From positions 310,001 to 374,000 of the forward strand of contig AP026139.1 in assembly GCA_030295235.1 (NCBI GenBank): a stretch of 64,000 nucleotides of DNA, in the 5' to 3' direction. Positions 43,201 to 53,400 of this stretch are shown here, in pieces. The number at the start of each line of letters is the position of its first letter. Position 1 is the stretch's first letter. Both the position numbers and the translations under genes were made by a program. Below the pieces are notes generated by a model, which did no database searches, had not been told where the DNA came from, and worked only from the letters and a program-made list of their open reading frames with translations. Origin of the DNA: Fistulifera solaris. Lineage: Eukaryota; Bacillariophyta; Bacillariophyceae; Naviculales; Stauroneidaceae.

Positions 43201-43564
43201 TCGACTGGCTGGGAATTCGCTACTAGAATGCACTGTCTTCGGATCTCTAATTGGACGCAGAATTCCGATCGCAAACCCAATTAATCGCGGGCCCAAACAA
43301 GGTCAAGGAATGAAATCCAACAAAGACACCTCGCTACGCAACGTCTCATCAGCTGAACTTCATCAGCACAACACCGAAGATGATTGCTGGGTTGCAATTC
43401 ATGGTGTCGTGTACGACCTTACAGAATTTGCAAGTGAGCACCCAGCAGGTCCTGAGTCTATTTGGAGTCTGGCTGGGGGCGACGGAACCGAAGCTTTTGA
43501 TGCTGTGCACAATAAAGGACTACTTGAAGACTTTGCCGAAGATCGAATTGGTCTTCTCGTATGA
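40253..43564 (+). CDS. ERO1 - soluble fumarate reductase - cytochrome b5 fusion
   Basis: One uninterrupted frame of 1103 residues holds three redox modules. Residues 1-30 are a signal peptide (RRFLRLFLLGAFSAAAPDFLG). Residues ~40-440 are ERO1: C43, RPCP (C80), C100 and C114, LHTSTTLSIAMNYYPP, and the inner active site C377-x2-C380-x2-C383 in LDCVQCQQCKLHGK. Residues ~538-1010 are an OSM1-type FAD fumarate reductase: GSGLAGLSVAL (G543-G548), LLGGNSNKASSG, QVHPTGW, VLHYCMGGITID and NRLAGNSLLEC. Residues ~1025-1103 are cytochrome b5 with haem ligands H1063 (HPAG) and H1086. ERO1 oxidises PDI and normally passes electrons to O2. The fusion suggests an ER route from thiols through FAD and haem to fumarate. 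The start is the ATG just before the signal peptide. Confidence 0.9.
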   Translation: MTLSNSFTYRRFLRLFLLGAFSAAAPDFLGVPTTAGPLDDAKCNVEDLEQANDLQLFVILQELRNTTFFRNFLVDLDRPCPLQSWRKRDSEQEEEEEFECGGNEEADEDAEPACHVDLSSNSNPFSSNALFSMATTGFESKAQKDTFKWQKQTDIVVKDEEPCEEPLLPDSFWIDICSPPGKTAEEKLVNLAMNPEKNTGYNGTHIWKAIYEENCLMVDDMNSKELMCFEERVLYRLLSGLHTSTTLSIAMNYYPPSKRKGRTEYEANPDYFMKKFHDNPEHIRNLHFSYVVLLRALQKAAPVLHEFDIRTGDIVEDETAKVLLRRLLDSAILQSCSNVFSAFDESLMFQQDTRFNVVTLQKNFKGVFHNVSSILDCVQCQQCKLHGKMAMLGYGTALKVLFMREEPPVMTRNEIVAFINTIAKFSESIRQVRELTHLYLEKQEQKVAKMKQTAALPQHITIVDGITIDALDGAVGLIAKLGQENLIDWEREAELVQLALERNPELLILVKHYGNDVSKFLELASSIGFVDTKAPLPDAIIVGSGLAGLSVALNILDRGGSVVIIEKEHLLGGNSNKASSGINAYVSPDEAGADSLDLFRNDTTRSAGSSARQDLIDVLVTNSGSAVTWLRERVGVDLSLKAQLGGHSSKRTHRPSNGMAGAEIIYGMQKAVREYEQTGRVKILVDTRVSSLVADDNGAVIGVECISAGIDEAYKLHAPNVILATGGFAADRSSGSYLEQYRPELLKFPTTAGPFSTGDGISLATTLGAGTVDMSKVQVHPTGWVDPKDPDNTSKVLAAELMRGVGGILINKEGDRFVNELGTRAHITERMLSHDPIYEKNGAWDKSRPVPTFSLVLSSSAAEEAKKHVDLYSHKGLLTRIEGVSLLARWMNVPKAKLVKTFQDYQDASKAGSDAFGRVTFRNLPAESLENEVFYAGTVTPVLHYCMGGITIDTEGYVLNVNGERIPGLHAAGEVTGGVHGVNRLAGNSLLECTVFGSLIGRRIPIANPINRGPKQGQGMKSNKDTSLRNVSSAELHQHNTEDDCWVAIHGVVYDLTEFASEHPAGPESIWSLAGGDGTEAFDAVHNKGLLEDFAEDRIGLLV

Positions 43565-44329
43565 TGATCTCTCTGCTATCGTTGGCAAACCTCGACGATT
43601 ATGATGAAACATTTGGGTTTCCGGTTTGTCGCTGCAACGTATACTTGGCCGTTCAAAGTAGGCCTGCTCACCGACTATTAAGACTGAGAAACTTTGAAGA
43701 TGAGCTTTTATCAATTACTTTAGCTAGTGTAGGAACAAATAATGGTTTAGCTAATTTTCAAACATATGAAGAACTCCATAATTGTCAACTCAACCTAGCG
43801 TACCACACTCATCGGAGCATAAAGTAGACAAGAGAACAACAGCAACAAACGGCGAATTAAACACTGAAGACAAAAGCGAGACTCTGGTTTGGAACAAAGA
43901 CTCAAGGAATGGAGGAACTTAATGCGTACATCGTACTCAGCCGGATGGTGAAACGAGACCCAAACGAAAGGGAAGTTAAAAGGTCTAGCTTGCTACCGGT
44001 ACCAGAATTGTCCATTTGTACTAATGATTCAATCACCGCCTCAATGTGAAATCCAAAACAAGGCGGGGACACGACCTGCTGCATGGCCGCTCCGCAGCAT
44101 CGAGGCGTCCCAATGTTGAATCACATCGTCATTGAGACCGCTCCCTAGACACTTGCCTTCACTGTTTCACGCGAGGATACAAACAGACGACTCTTTAGAT
44201 CCGGGCAAAGTCATCCCCGCGGCGGAGTATTGCGCACGTCAAGACCGCAATCTTCCCGTTTGTATACCGCAGTCAATCAGTTCCGCCAATCGTTTCAACG
44301 TAGTGCGCGGACTGGAACCCCTATGAAAG
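43565..44329. other. Intergenic, no intact gene
   Basis: About 760 bp follow the fusion gene. Short frames show no motif. A TACCGGTACC palindrome lies at 43993-44004. The end runs into a decayed WD40-like fragment on the minus strand. Confidence 0.45.
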
Positions 44330-44680
44330 CTAGCGAGGTGCGAATTATTTGTTTTTGCCGGTCGCGTCATACAGCCGAAATACCTTCGCATGTCCTACAG
44401 CTAAAAACTGCGTCAATCCCTCGATTGAGCGCCACTCTATTGTACTAACGCGGCTTCTGTTGCGAAATTTGCCACCACCGCCCGACGTACTGCATTTGTG
44501 GTTTCGTTCACCATGAACGTGGACGACCCGTCAGTAACAGCAAGACATCAATCATGCTCCAACGAAGCGGATTGCTGTAAAAGTCTTTACAATGCCCGGT
44601 ACATCAGCTATCGGAACGGGGACGCTGTTTGTCGAACGCTTATAGCTTGTGGATTGATTTACCATTAAAGGAACGACGGA
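44330..44680 (-). pseudogene. Decayed WD40-like gene fragment
   Basis: Read on the minus strand, pieces in different frames look like one beta-propeller protein: VPIADVPGIVKTFTAIRFVG, then CLAVTDGSSTFMVNETTNAV, then TIEWRSIEGLTQFLAVGH followed by KVFRLYDATG. Stops and at least two frame changes separate them, and no long frame exists. The WD-like spacing (GH..VF.LYDATG) is suggestive only. It may be a remnant brought in or broken with the neighbouring repeat-family copy. Confidence 0.3.
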
Positions 44681-44904
44681 GCTGGGTACCCGAAGTAGCC
44701 CGTCATGGATTATCGACTATAATAGCAACTCTTCAAAAAAATAACTCGTCGGAACGCTACATCTTGCACTCAAAAGTTGCTTTTCGTAGGCGAAATTTTG
44801 GAAAACAAGCGATCGAAGCCGGGTCAAACCGCGTGATAATGGGCACTGATTAAGGAGTTAAAGCAGCAGATTCTAGCTTCCAACGATACAAATCATATCA
44901 ATGC

Positions 44905-47060
44905 GACCACGAGAAGGAGAGAAACGATCCAGGTCTTCACGAAAGGCAGTAAGATGAGGCGTTGAAAGGCCAACACCACTCGAGCGCACGCGAGGTAATG
45001 GGGAGTTTTTTCACATCTTAGGAGTGCGAGGCGCGACAGTCCGCACCGTACACAATACCCAGGACGGTAAGGAGTCGATGAGTGACGATGCAACGTATAT
45101 CAGACGATATTACGTTGCTTTCAGAGCAAAGATGACATCATAGTGTGATTTTTGGTTGAAAGCGACCTGCGGTGTATTTTTTCTACGTGATTTGAGTACC
45201 ACGTATTTGCATGTAGCGAGGACTACCAAGGCTACGTTACTATTGTACACGATACAAATACGACAGTATTGTATCTAAGCCGTACCGCTGCTTATTGTCG
45301 CTGCTTCGTTCGCACTTTTCAAAGGAATCGCTGTGTTGAAAGGTAAGTTACCATGAAGATCTTTATTAACGTCTACTTTCGCACCCTTTTGTCTCTTTCT
45401 TATAAAAGATGAAGTCTTTACTCACCCCTGTGCTTGCTTTTGATGTCTTGAAAGTTTGAAATCACTTACAAATAGCACAATTGACAAAGTCAAGTGTCAG
45501 CAGCATCGCAAAGCAAACAAAATGAAAAATAACACAATCAGTCCTATCGTGGTGGCACAAGGAGCTTCCTCTCCTCGCGGTCGCTCGCTAACAAAGTACT
45601 TGAAAAAAAGAAAGATATCCTTGTGAGCAGCGGGTCTAAATGGAAATCGAAGCAGTGGGTTCCTGCTAGCGGTTTCTCTGTCGAAGAGACGGTGGATATT
45701 GCAATACGATTTGGTGACAAGTTCAAGGCTTTGCGGCATACAGAGCATAGCGTCGTTCGTCGTGGTGAATTTACCACGCTTGACGCGATCCTTGACGACA
45801 GTTTTAAGATCTTGAGAAAGGAGTTGAGTGATATGGCTGCCTTTCAGACGAAGACTACTGCGTCCGCGAGTGAAGTTATGGGTACGGCCGCAACAGCGTC
45901 ACTTGATCCTGTTGCTGCCGCTGTTGCTGCAGTGATGGAGGTGAATTGGCTGTTTCTTCTTCTCGAAAGCGTCCGTATTCGCGGTCGAAAAAGAATGAAA
46001 ATGTTTCGAAGAAAAGCCAGAAAGGACCGAAGAAAGCACGCGTCGCAACAAATGTAGTGCATCATCCCATTGTATCCCGTTTGCCGGCCAGCAATCGTGG
46101 TCCCTCTCCTACTCCTACCGAGCAGCCAGCGTCCTGTTTCAGCAAGTAGTAAGGGGATAGAGAAATGGCAGATCGACATGTTGATGGACTGGATGAAGGA
46201 GAATGATTACAATTCTTCTCCCGACTGGACTGCAATTGACGACCTTGTCAAGCTGCATCGGCATGAAGCCATCGCAGATAGTCGCTTGGATCGCAGAGCT
46301 CGGAGCTAGTGTTGTTAAGCTCCGCAGTGGTGGGGGTGCTGTTGATGATTCAGTGGGAGTGGGACTTGGAGTTGAGGTTGCAACGGAGCAACAGCCAGAA
46401 ATCATCTTAATCGATGATGACAACAACGACGAAGCTGTTAGTGTCCCGGAGCTCGCTGAAGAGAACGACAAGGATGATGATATCAGTAGCCTACTTGACC
46501 TCGCCACGGACGAAATGATTGACGAATTCTACGCAAAGTATGCAGGAGTCAATCTACCAGACGCCACAAATGAAGTTGCAGGTGTTGATGACGAAGGTAC
46601 AGAGCCCACTGTCGCAAAGCCGTGCAAGGTGCTTCAAGATGCTTCCGACGTTCACAATGAGTCCCAAAATGAATCTGAGTCGTCTGGGGGCGGCGAAGCT
46701 GCATTGGAGTCGTCGTGTTTGGAATCACTCGAGTCGTTGGAGCCACTCATTTTTGAGCTTGGCTTCGACTTTGACGATGAATGCGAATGTGAAACTTCAT
46801 TTTCATCTGAGTGCGTGAAGAATCGAGCGAACGACCCGCTCATTAAGGGAAACTCATCGGGTTAGCTGCTTGGATCGTTGACTGCTGATGAAGGTGCGTT
46901 GATCAAAGAGATTGACTTTTCCTTATCTGGCGTTTATGGGGATCTTCACAGTCCATCCACGCATATCCGGTCAGAATTGATTGATAGTATCTTCGGCTGT
47001 TTGCTCCCTGATCGTTTGATCGGATGTTGATGAATGGTTTCGTCTTATCGTCGTTTTCCC
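44905..47060 (+). repeat. Third, diverged copy of the inverted-repeat arm sequence
   Basis: From about 44905 to 47060 the sequence follows the right arm (15225-17430) in the same orientation with many substitutions and small indels. It includes the conserved block CTACGTGATTTGAGTACCAC and the putative 5' exon and intron. It has no MITE or Harbinger insertion. Limits are approximate. Confidence 0.75.
45522..46865 (+). CDS. Repeat-family acidic protein, copy 3 (frameshifted)
   Basis: This diverged copy shows which parts are under constraint. The N-terminal region is retained (GFSVEETVDIAIRFGDKFK). The basic, nuclear-localisation-like segment is clearer than in the other copies (SRSKKNENVSKKSQKGPKKA). 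The helix-turn-helix-like region is intact after GMKPS (QIVAWIAELGASVVKL). The acidic tail is conserved with changes (DDISSLLDLATDEMIDEF). Frame breaks lie between the Ala-rich, basic and helical parts, at different positions from copies 1 and 2. Most substitutions within frames are conservative, which suggests the family was functional for some time after duplication. Confidence 0.5.
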
Positions 47061-47561
47061 TATGAGTGCTGTCGCTGTCACTTTTCCCGCCAATACCCTT
47101 TCCAAGAGTCCATCTCCGACTGCTTAGCCATGAATACCTTCTTAATCGTTTTCGCTTCGTATGAATGAATCAAAATAAAGAGTTGTTCTTCCTTTGTTGT
47201 GCTGTCACCGTCTTCCAAACTAGTACTATAAAAAACATGTCAATTCTGCTGTTCTTTAAAGTTAAATTTGAAAATTTTCGTAAATAACTCTGGCTTGCTT
47301 CGTAGTTGCAAATATCTGCTATCCTTGTTTGATTGGATCCATTTTTTCGTTGAACCGTAGCTAGAAAAAAATTGCGCGATCGCGCGGTCTTTCATGTCAA
47401 CGCTCGTGGCCATTATACCGTACAAAGTATACACGAACCTGCGGTAATTTTTTTGTCGTGCATGATCGCGCTTCAATGTTTTTTTCCCCTTCATTCTTTT
47501 CAACAACCAACAACAAACGAGTGAGTAATTGACTAGCTATTGCTGTAAAACGTAAAACACC
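47061..47561. other. Promoter region of the sterol dehydrogenase gene
   Basis: About 500 bp lie between the repeat copy and the dehydrogenase gene. No gene with motif support is seen; a minus-strand frame here is Lys-rich without similarity. Confidence 0.45.
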
Positions 47562-48721
47562 ATGTTTGGTCTGGGCAAGAAGAACGTGGGACCTCCGGAG
47601 AAACCAGGATATGACACAGCCCGAGGATGCACAGCTTTGGTGACAGGCTCCTCGGGTTTATGCGGTGCTCGCCTCGTCGAAATGTTGCTCGAACGAGGCG
47701 CCAAGCACGTCATTTGCTTTGATCTTATGCCACCGGATGCTACTCTTAAGCAGCGTTTTGCGGAAGCGGAGAAAAAAACAAGGGAAAGTTAACGATTCTC
47801 ACTGGCTCCGAGGGGGATCTTACCAATGGCAAAGCCGTTATGGCTGCTTTTGAAAAGGATTCGAAAATCGATGTGTGTTTTCACATCGCCGCCCTGGTCG
47901 GTCCGTTTCACGACAAAGAAAAATATCGTGCGGTTAATTACGAAGGTACTTTGAATGTGATCAAGGCTTGTCGTGAGAAGAAAGTTCCCAAACTCGTATA
48001 CAGTAGCAGTCCGTCGACTCGATTTACCGGTGGAGATATCACCGGCCAAACCGAAGATGAGCTTGCGATTCCTAATACTTTTCTAGCTCTCTACGCGGAA
48101 ACGAAAGCAATGGGTGAAAAGGCCGTAACAGAAGCGTGTTGTGATGCGTTGTTGACTGTTTCTGTGGCCCCTCACCAAGTATACGGTCACTATGATTCCT
48201 TGTTTCTTCCGAATTTGCTCGAGACTGCTGGCAATGGGCGTCTTCGTATTTTCGGTAAAGGCGGAAACAAGATCAGTATGTGTCATGCCGACAACTATGC
48301 GCATGGGCTCATGTGCGGAGCGGATGCTTTGTATCCAGGAAGTCCGGCACTGGCCAAATTCTACATTGTCACGGATGGTGCACCGGTGGATTTCTGGAAG
48401 ACGCTGAATCAAGCGGTAGTCGCCATGGGTTTTACGGATCTGTATTCCAAGTTTCATCTTCCGGCCTGGTTTTTGTATACGATAGCCTACGCGGCGAATG
48501 TTGTTGGCTTCCTGCTGAATCGAAAATTCAAGTTGAATCCCTTCAATGTGAAAATGCTAACGATTCACCGCTACTTCTCTATTCAAAATGCACAGCGTGA
48601 CCTTCAGTACGAACCAGTGCGTACATTTGAGGAGGCTTGGCCCGATACAATTGCTTGGTTCAAGGAAAACTGGCTGCCTGGCTTCTTGGAACGACAACGT
48701 AACTCGAAGAAGACTGATTAA
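47562..48721 (+). CDS. 3-beta-hydroxysteroid dehydrogenase / sterol-4-alpha-carboxylate dehydrogenase type
   Basis: A short-chain-dehydrogenase fold with NAD-binding LVTGSSGLCGARLVEML near the N-terminus and the catalytic Tyr-x3-Lys in LYAETKAMGEK. Middle motifs (VAPHQVYG, HADNYAHG) are those of the 3-beta-HSD/NSDHL (ERG26) group, which removes the C4 carboxyl of sterol intermediates at the ER. The C-terminal third has a hydrophobic segment (YTIAYAANVVGFLL) and ends in a Lys-rich tail. The frame breaks at the A7 run 47772-47778; one more A gives a continuous protein of about 387 residues. The exact substrate is inferred. Confidence 0.85.
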
Positions 48722-49040
48722 AAAAAGTGAAAACGCTCGTGTGCTAAAAAACGGTTTGTGTAAATCTACAATTTGTCAAATGATCATTTCTTTTTGTTTT
48801 ATTAGAGATGATCTAAGTAGATTCATCAGTCGGACGGCTACGATTTGTGCTAGGTTTTCGACTTCGGTGTAAGACTGGCTATAGGTAGTTGAGTCCAGAA
48901 CGAAATTGAGTCATTCACGTAGAAAAGGCACGACATGCGGTAGAAAACAGACGGTGCCAGCGTCGTTTCGCGTTTTTGTCGTTTTGCTTCAACTTGTTGA
49001 TGGAAAGGCATAAACATCAAGAAATATACCATATCAAACC
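48722..49040. other. Intergenic, no gene seen
   Basis: This is the 3' flank of the dehydrogenase and promoter of the DUF2358/SOUL gene. A plus-strand frame rich in Ser/Arg near 48780-48870 looked at first like a presequence exon, but its phase does not fit. Confidence 0.4.
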
Positions 49041-50389
49041 ATGAGAATAATAGTTCTTCTGCAACTTCTTTTCAATTCAGAAATCCTGCTGTAGCGTGGG
49101 TATCATCACCCCGAATCCTCCAGTCTCGTTCGGTGCTTTCTGTGCAGAAACGTTCCTCGGTGGTCGACGAGACGAAATTGGACGATGAAGATAGCATCAT
49201 TCCGATTGAGGGCGCTCAGTTCTTTGGTGGCAACAAACAAAAGGAAGAGTTCTTCGATCCAGTTGCCGAAGCTCAGGCCGGTTTAGAAACAAGGCAGTAT
49301 TACGATCGGTTTGCCGATACGCTGGCATTCCAAGATGCTGCTGCCACATCTGTTGCCCGATCGGTACAACAACAAATCAATCGTGTTCTGTACGAAGAAG
49401 AACAGAGTCAGGTAACAGAATATTCTTATAAGCCTTCGATGGAGTGGAAAACTTCGTTTCCTGTCAAAGAAGCTAATCCGTTGATGGAACTGAAGAATGC
49501 TCTTGCTTTTTACGAGCACATGGATGTCGCTATTACTTCCGCAAAATCGATCAGCTCGAACACCATTGAAGTTCGATGGGAAATCGCTGTGACGTGGCCT
49601 ATTTTTTGGGAGCCGCGTTTGCTGTTTACAGGACAGTCGATTCTGTCGATTGATGGAAGCTCTATTACTCGACAAGTGGATACACTGGATGAAAAGGACT
49701 TGTTGGTTAGTGTTGCGAAGCAAATCTTCCCTCGTTTTTGGGATATTTATCACATTGGAATGACTCCATCTGCAGAATTGTCTCCTCGCTTTCCCCAATC
49801 CAGTCTTTTGAAGTCGTACAATGTGTACGAATTGCCAGCGCGGCTGTATTTACAGCCCACGCAGTTGGACACGGGTAAACGAAGCGACAATACTGCAGCT
49901 ATGATCCCCAACCATGCTTTTACATGTATTATCAAAACAATGGGCCCCCAAAAGCAAAGATATGTACCAACATCGCCAGTTGAAGTCAAATTGATCTCCC
50001 AAGGAGACGGCTTGCAAATTCAATGGCACATTCCCTTGGCTGTAGAGTTCGCATCACAAGCAACGCTAGCTCTTCCCGATGCCGATGAAGAAGCCGAAGC
50101 AAGTTTGAACCCAGCATGCGGGTATAAGTGGAAAGAATCGCGAAAGGTTGCAACTGTGCCGTATGGTGGCAGTCCGCAGGATGAAGAGATAGCGAATATT
50201 CGAAAGCAGCTATACAACCAAGTAATCAAAGATGGCTTGAAGCCTCGTATGGAGAACGGAAGACCCGTTTTCTTTTTCTGGATGAACTCTGTGAAAGCAT
50301 GTTATACTAGCAGCGGTCTGGGGATGGGAGTATACGATTGGCGACCTACATTTGTGAAAGCCAATGAAGTTGGTATTGAATTAGAATAA
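49041..50389 (+). CDS. Plastid DUF2358 + SOUL haem-binding-like protein
   Basis: The start is taken at 49041, which gives a signal peptide (MRIIVLLQLLFNS) followed by AVAW, an ASAF-like plastid cleavage motif. One more A at 49081-49083 joins it to the main frame. Residues ~75-220 match the DUF2358 layout (ALAFYEHMDVAI, WEIAVTWPIFWEPRLLFTG). The C-terminal ~140 residues look like a SOUL/HBP domain (KVATVPYGGSPQDEEIANIR). The same pair of domains occurs in the plant HBP5-type proteins, which bind tetrapyrroles. Haem or chlorophyll-precursor handling is inferred. Confidence 0.7.
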
Positions 50390-50476
50390 TCGTCAAATAT
50401 GTCGCTATTCAGCTCTGTTTACATTCTGGTCGATCGTCACCATTTCGTCGCTCGTTATTCACTTGCGTGTAATCCA

Positions 50477-53400
50477 TTAGTGACATAGGGGGTTGCTCGT
50501 TACTTGTGCTTCCGATTCTCCTGTATCCTTACACGCTATGCGTTTTCTCAAAGGTTGATAATCGGCGCCAATTCCGAAGCTTGTTGATGGCTCATTATTT
50601 TGAGACATCGATGCACTGTCTCGATTTACAGAATCAGTGGCAAACGATTCTATGACGTCTTCATCGGGTCGATTCGATTGTTGTTCGTGTTTTTGAGTCG
50701 GTGCAAGAACATTTTTCAACGGTAGTGGTTCCTTGAAGGTCACTCGTGAGGGGTCTTTCGAAGTATTGGTAAGAGATTGTAGACGTTGTCTAAATTCAAG
50801 TTCGTATTCTTGCTTCTCCTTCATTGCTTTCATCAAACTAGGACTACGTTCTCTCAAGTCGGAGTCAAAGAAGTTGCCATGAGAAGCAGGATAACTTTTC
50901 GGCTCAACAAAAATGACGTATCCGGCTTTGATGGCTTAATAGTTGGGATACCTGTCTTTCGCAGGCGTGGTGAGTTTTCTTCGCATAACCTTAGTGCACT
51001 TTTTTGGAGGAGTACGAGGAGGAAGGCCATCAAGCATCTCCTGACCTCGATATTGGTTATCAAAAATGTCTAGCTCGTTTTCTTCGCGTAAATCGTGTTG
51101 CAAAGCGTCTCTTAGTACCGTGTCATCATTCGTCAACTCTTGACGCTGTATTTGGAGCTTCAAAGAAGTTATCTCTTCGTTTAATTGGGCAATCAGTTCA
51201 TCCTTTTCAGCTGCTCGCCGCTCAGCCTTTTCGATGTCAATTGACGCGGAATAGTTCTTCATCAGAAGTTCTCGTTTTTCGTCAACCAAATTCGATATGT
51301 GTGCGTCATACTCGAACTTAATCTCTTTTAGTTTCTCGTTCGTCATTCCTCCCGATCTGCCGTATTTATGTTGCTCGTTTTCGTCGTATTCGCTCATAGC
51401 CGACTCTGGTATTACTCCGATAGAATGACTATAGCGAGAAGCTTTCTTCAGTTCTCTGTTTTCTTCTAAGAGTAGAGAGTACTCCTTTTGCAGCTTTTCA
51501 AGCTGTGACTGGAATTGTCCACCCCTCCTGTTCCTCGAAGCTGCCTTCTGCAACGGTCGTTATCCTCCTGAAGATCGAAGTTTTCCCGCTCGAGTGACCT
51601 CATCTTTTCTTGACAAGTGTCCACCTCAATAGTGAGCTCATTGACTTGAGCAGTAGAAAATTCAAGGTGGTTTTTCAGAGAGGCAATTTTTCCTTCAAAC
51701 ATCTCATGTTCACTTTCTTTTCCATTTTGAGCTTCTTCAAATACGCATCAAGTTGTTGATTCTTCTCAAACAACGCGTCGAGCTCTTCCTTTGCTTGGTT
51801 CTTCGCTTCAGCAATCATAGCTTTTCCTTTCCGTACAAGGTTTTCCTTATCTTCTTTGGCGCCTTCTTTGATTCGCTCGATTTGGTCTTCGTATTCCCTT
51901 TGCAAAGTTTCAATGCGCTCTTGTGACTTCTCTTTGTACTTATTCAAACCTGAGGTTGACCTTTCTTGAAGACCATCATACTCGTTTTTCCATTTCGATT
52001 CGATGGAAAGTAATTTCGCTTCGGAGTCTTCTTTTGTTTTGCAGTGAGCTTTTCTTTCTTCCTCAAGAAGCCTATTCATTGTCTTTTGGAGGTCATCAAT
52101 GTCTTTCTTTGCTTTCGCTTCCAAAACTTCACGAGTTGCTTCCAAAGCTCTGTGCGCTTCATCCGTCACCTCTTGCCGCGCTTTTCGAAGCTCATCGATA
52201 CTCTTTTTCTGATTTGCGTTTTCTTCCAACAAATTTTCGATTTCGCTTCGCAAAGACGATGCCTGCGTCATAGCAACTTGATGATCCTTTTCCGATTGCT
52301 TTAGCTTCTGGCCAACATCTTCTAGCTGCGACTCCAAGTCGACGTTGGCTCTATGTAGTCCAGAAAGCTTCTCTTCCGAAATTGCTAACAGCTCTTGTAA
52401 TTCGGATACTGTCTTTGACGACCGCGCCAATTCTGACATAACTTGTGCCATCTCTGTGGCCAGCTCATTAATTCTCGTCGAGCGTTCGGAAGCCGCGGCT
52501 TCCATTGTGTTGTACTTTTCCTTCCAATGGTCAACGTCTCGACGAAGATCGGCATTTCGTTTTTCTGAGTCGTTGAGAGATTGTGCCGTCGCGCTCAGCT
52601 TTTGCTCTACTGTTTGACAGTGTTCATCGACCTCTGATTTCGCGTGTTGTAAATCAGCCAACTCCATCGAAACATTATTTAATTCAGCAGCCAATTTTCT
52701 TTCGCGTTCCTCCGACTGGAAAAGAGTCTGGAGAGCTTTTTCCAGCTTATCCTTCGTTGAAAGATACTCCTTCTTGTATTTGTCACCCAATCGCTTTGTA
52801 TCATCCAAGGTGTCAGCCATTTTCTGTACCGAGTCGTTTGACCGTTTTTCTGCGAATTCTCGCAGCTTTTTGTTTTCGTTTCTTAGACGGTACAATTCTT
52901 CCATCACTTCTGGATTGAGCTCATTGATCCCCTCACCAACGCCTGTGGTGGGCTCGCTTGGCGCTTTCGCATCTTCTTGAAGGCGCCTACGGAGTTCATC
53001 CATCTGTTCTTTTTGAAGCATTGCCCCCTTCCACAGACTTTCGTTGACATGAGACTGATCATTGGCTTTTTTCTCTAGCTTCTCTAATGCATCTTGGGTC
53101 TCAACAAGCTTCACCTCTGCTTCGATTGCTCGAACCTTGTAGTCTTCAAGCTGGCGCCTCAAAGGTGCTAACGTTTGAAGCTCACTTTCGAGTCTGACGA
53201 TCTCGTCCACTGCATTCCCGTGCGCCTCCTGCTCTCGACGCAAAGCGTCCTTCGTGTCCTGAAGCTCGTTTATCCGCTCTTTGTACTTCCGTAGCTTTTC
53301 CGACAACTCCGGCAGAGCGCCTTGGTTTTGATTCAGAACCTCGATTTCTTCCTTGGCTTTCTGCAGCTCTTTGATTGCTTGTTCACCTCTGCTAGCCTTG

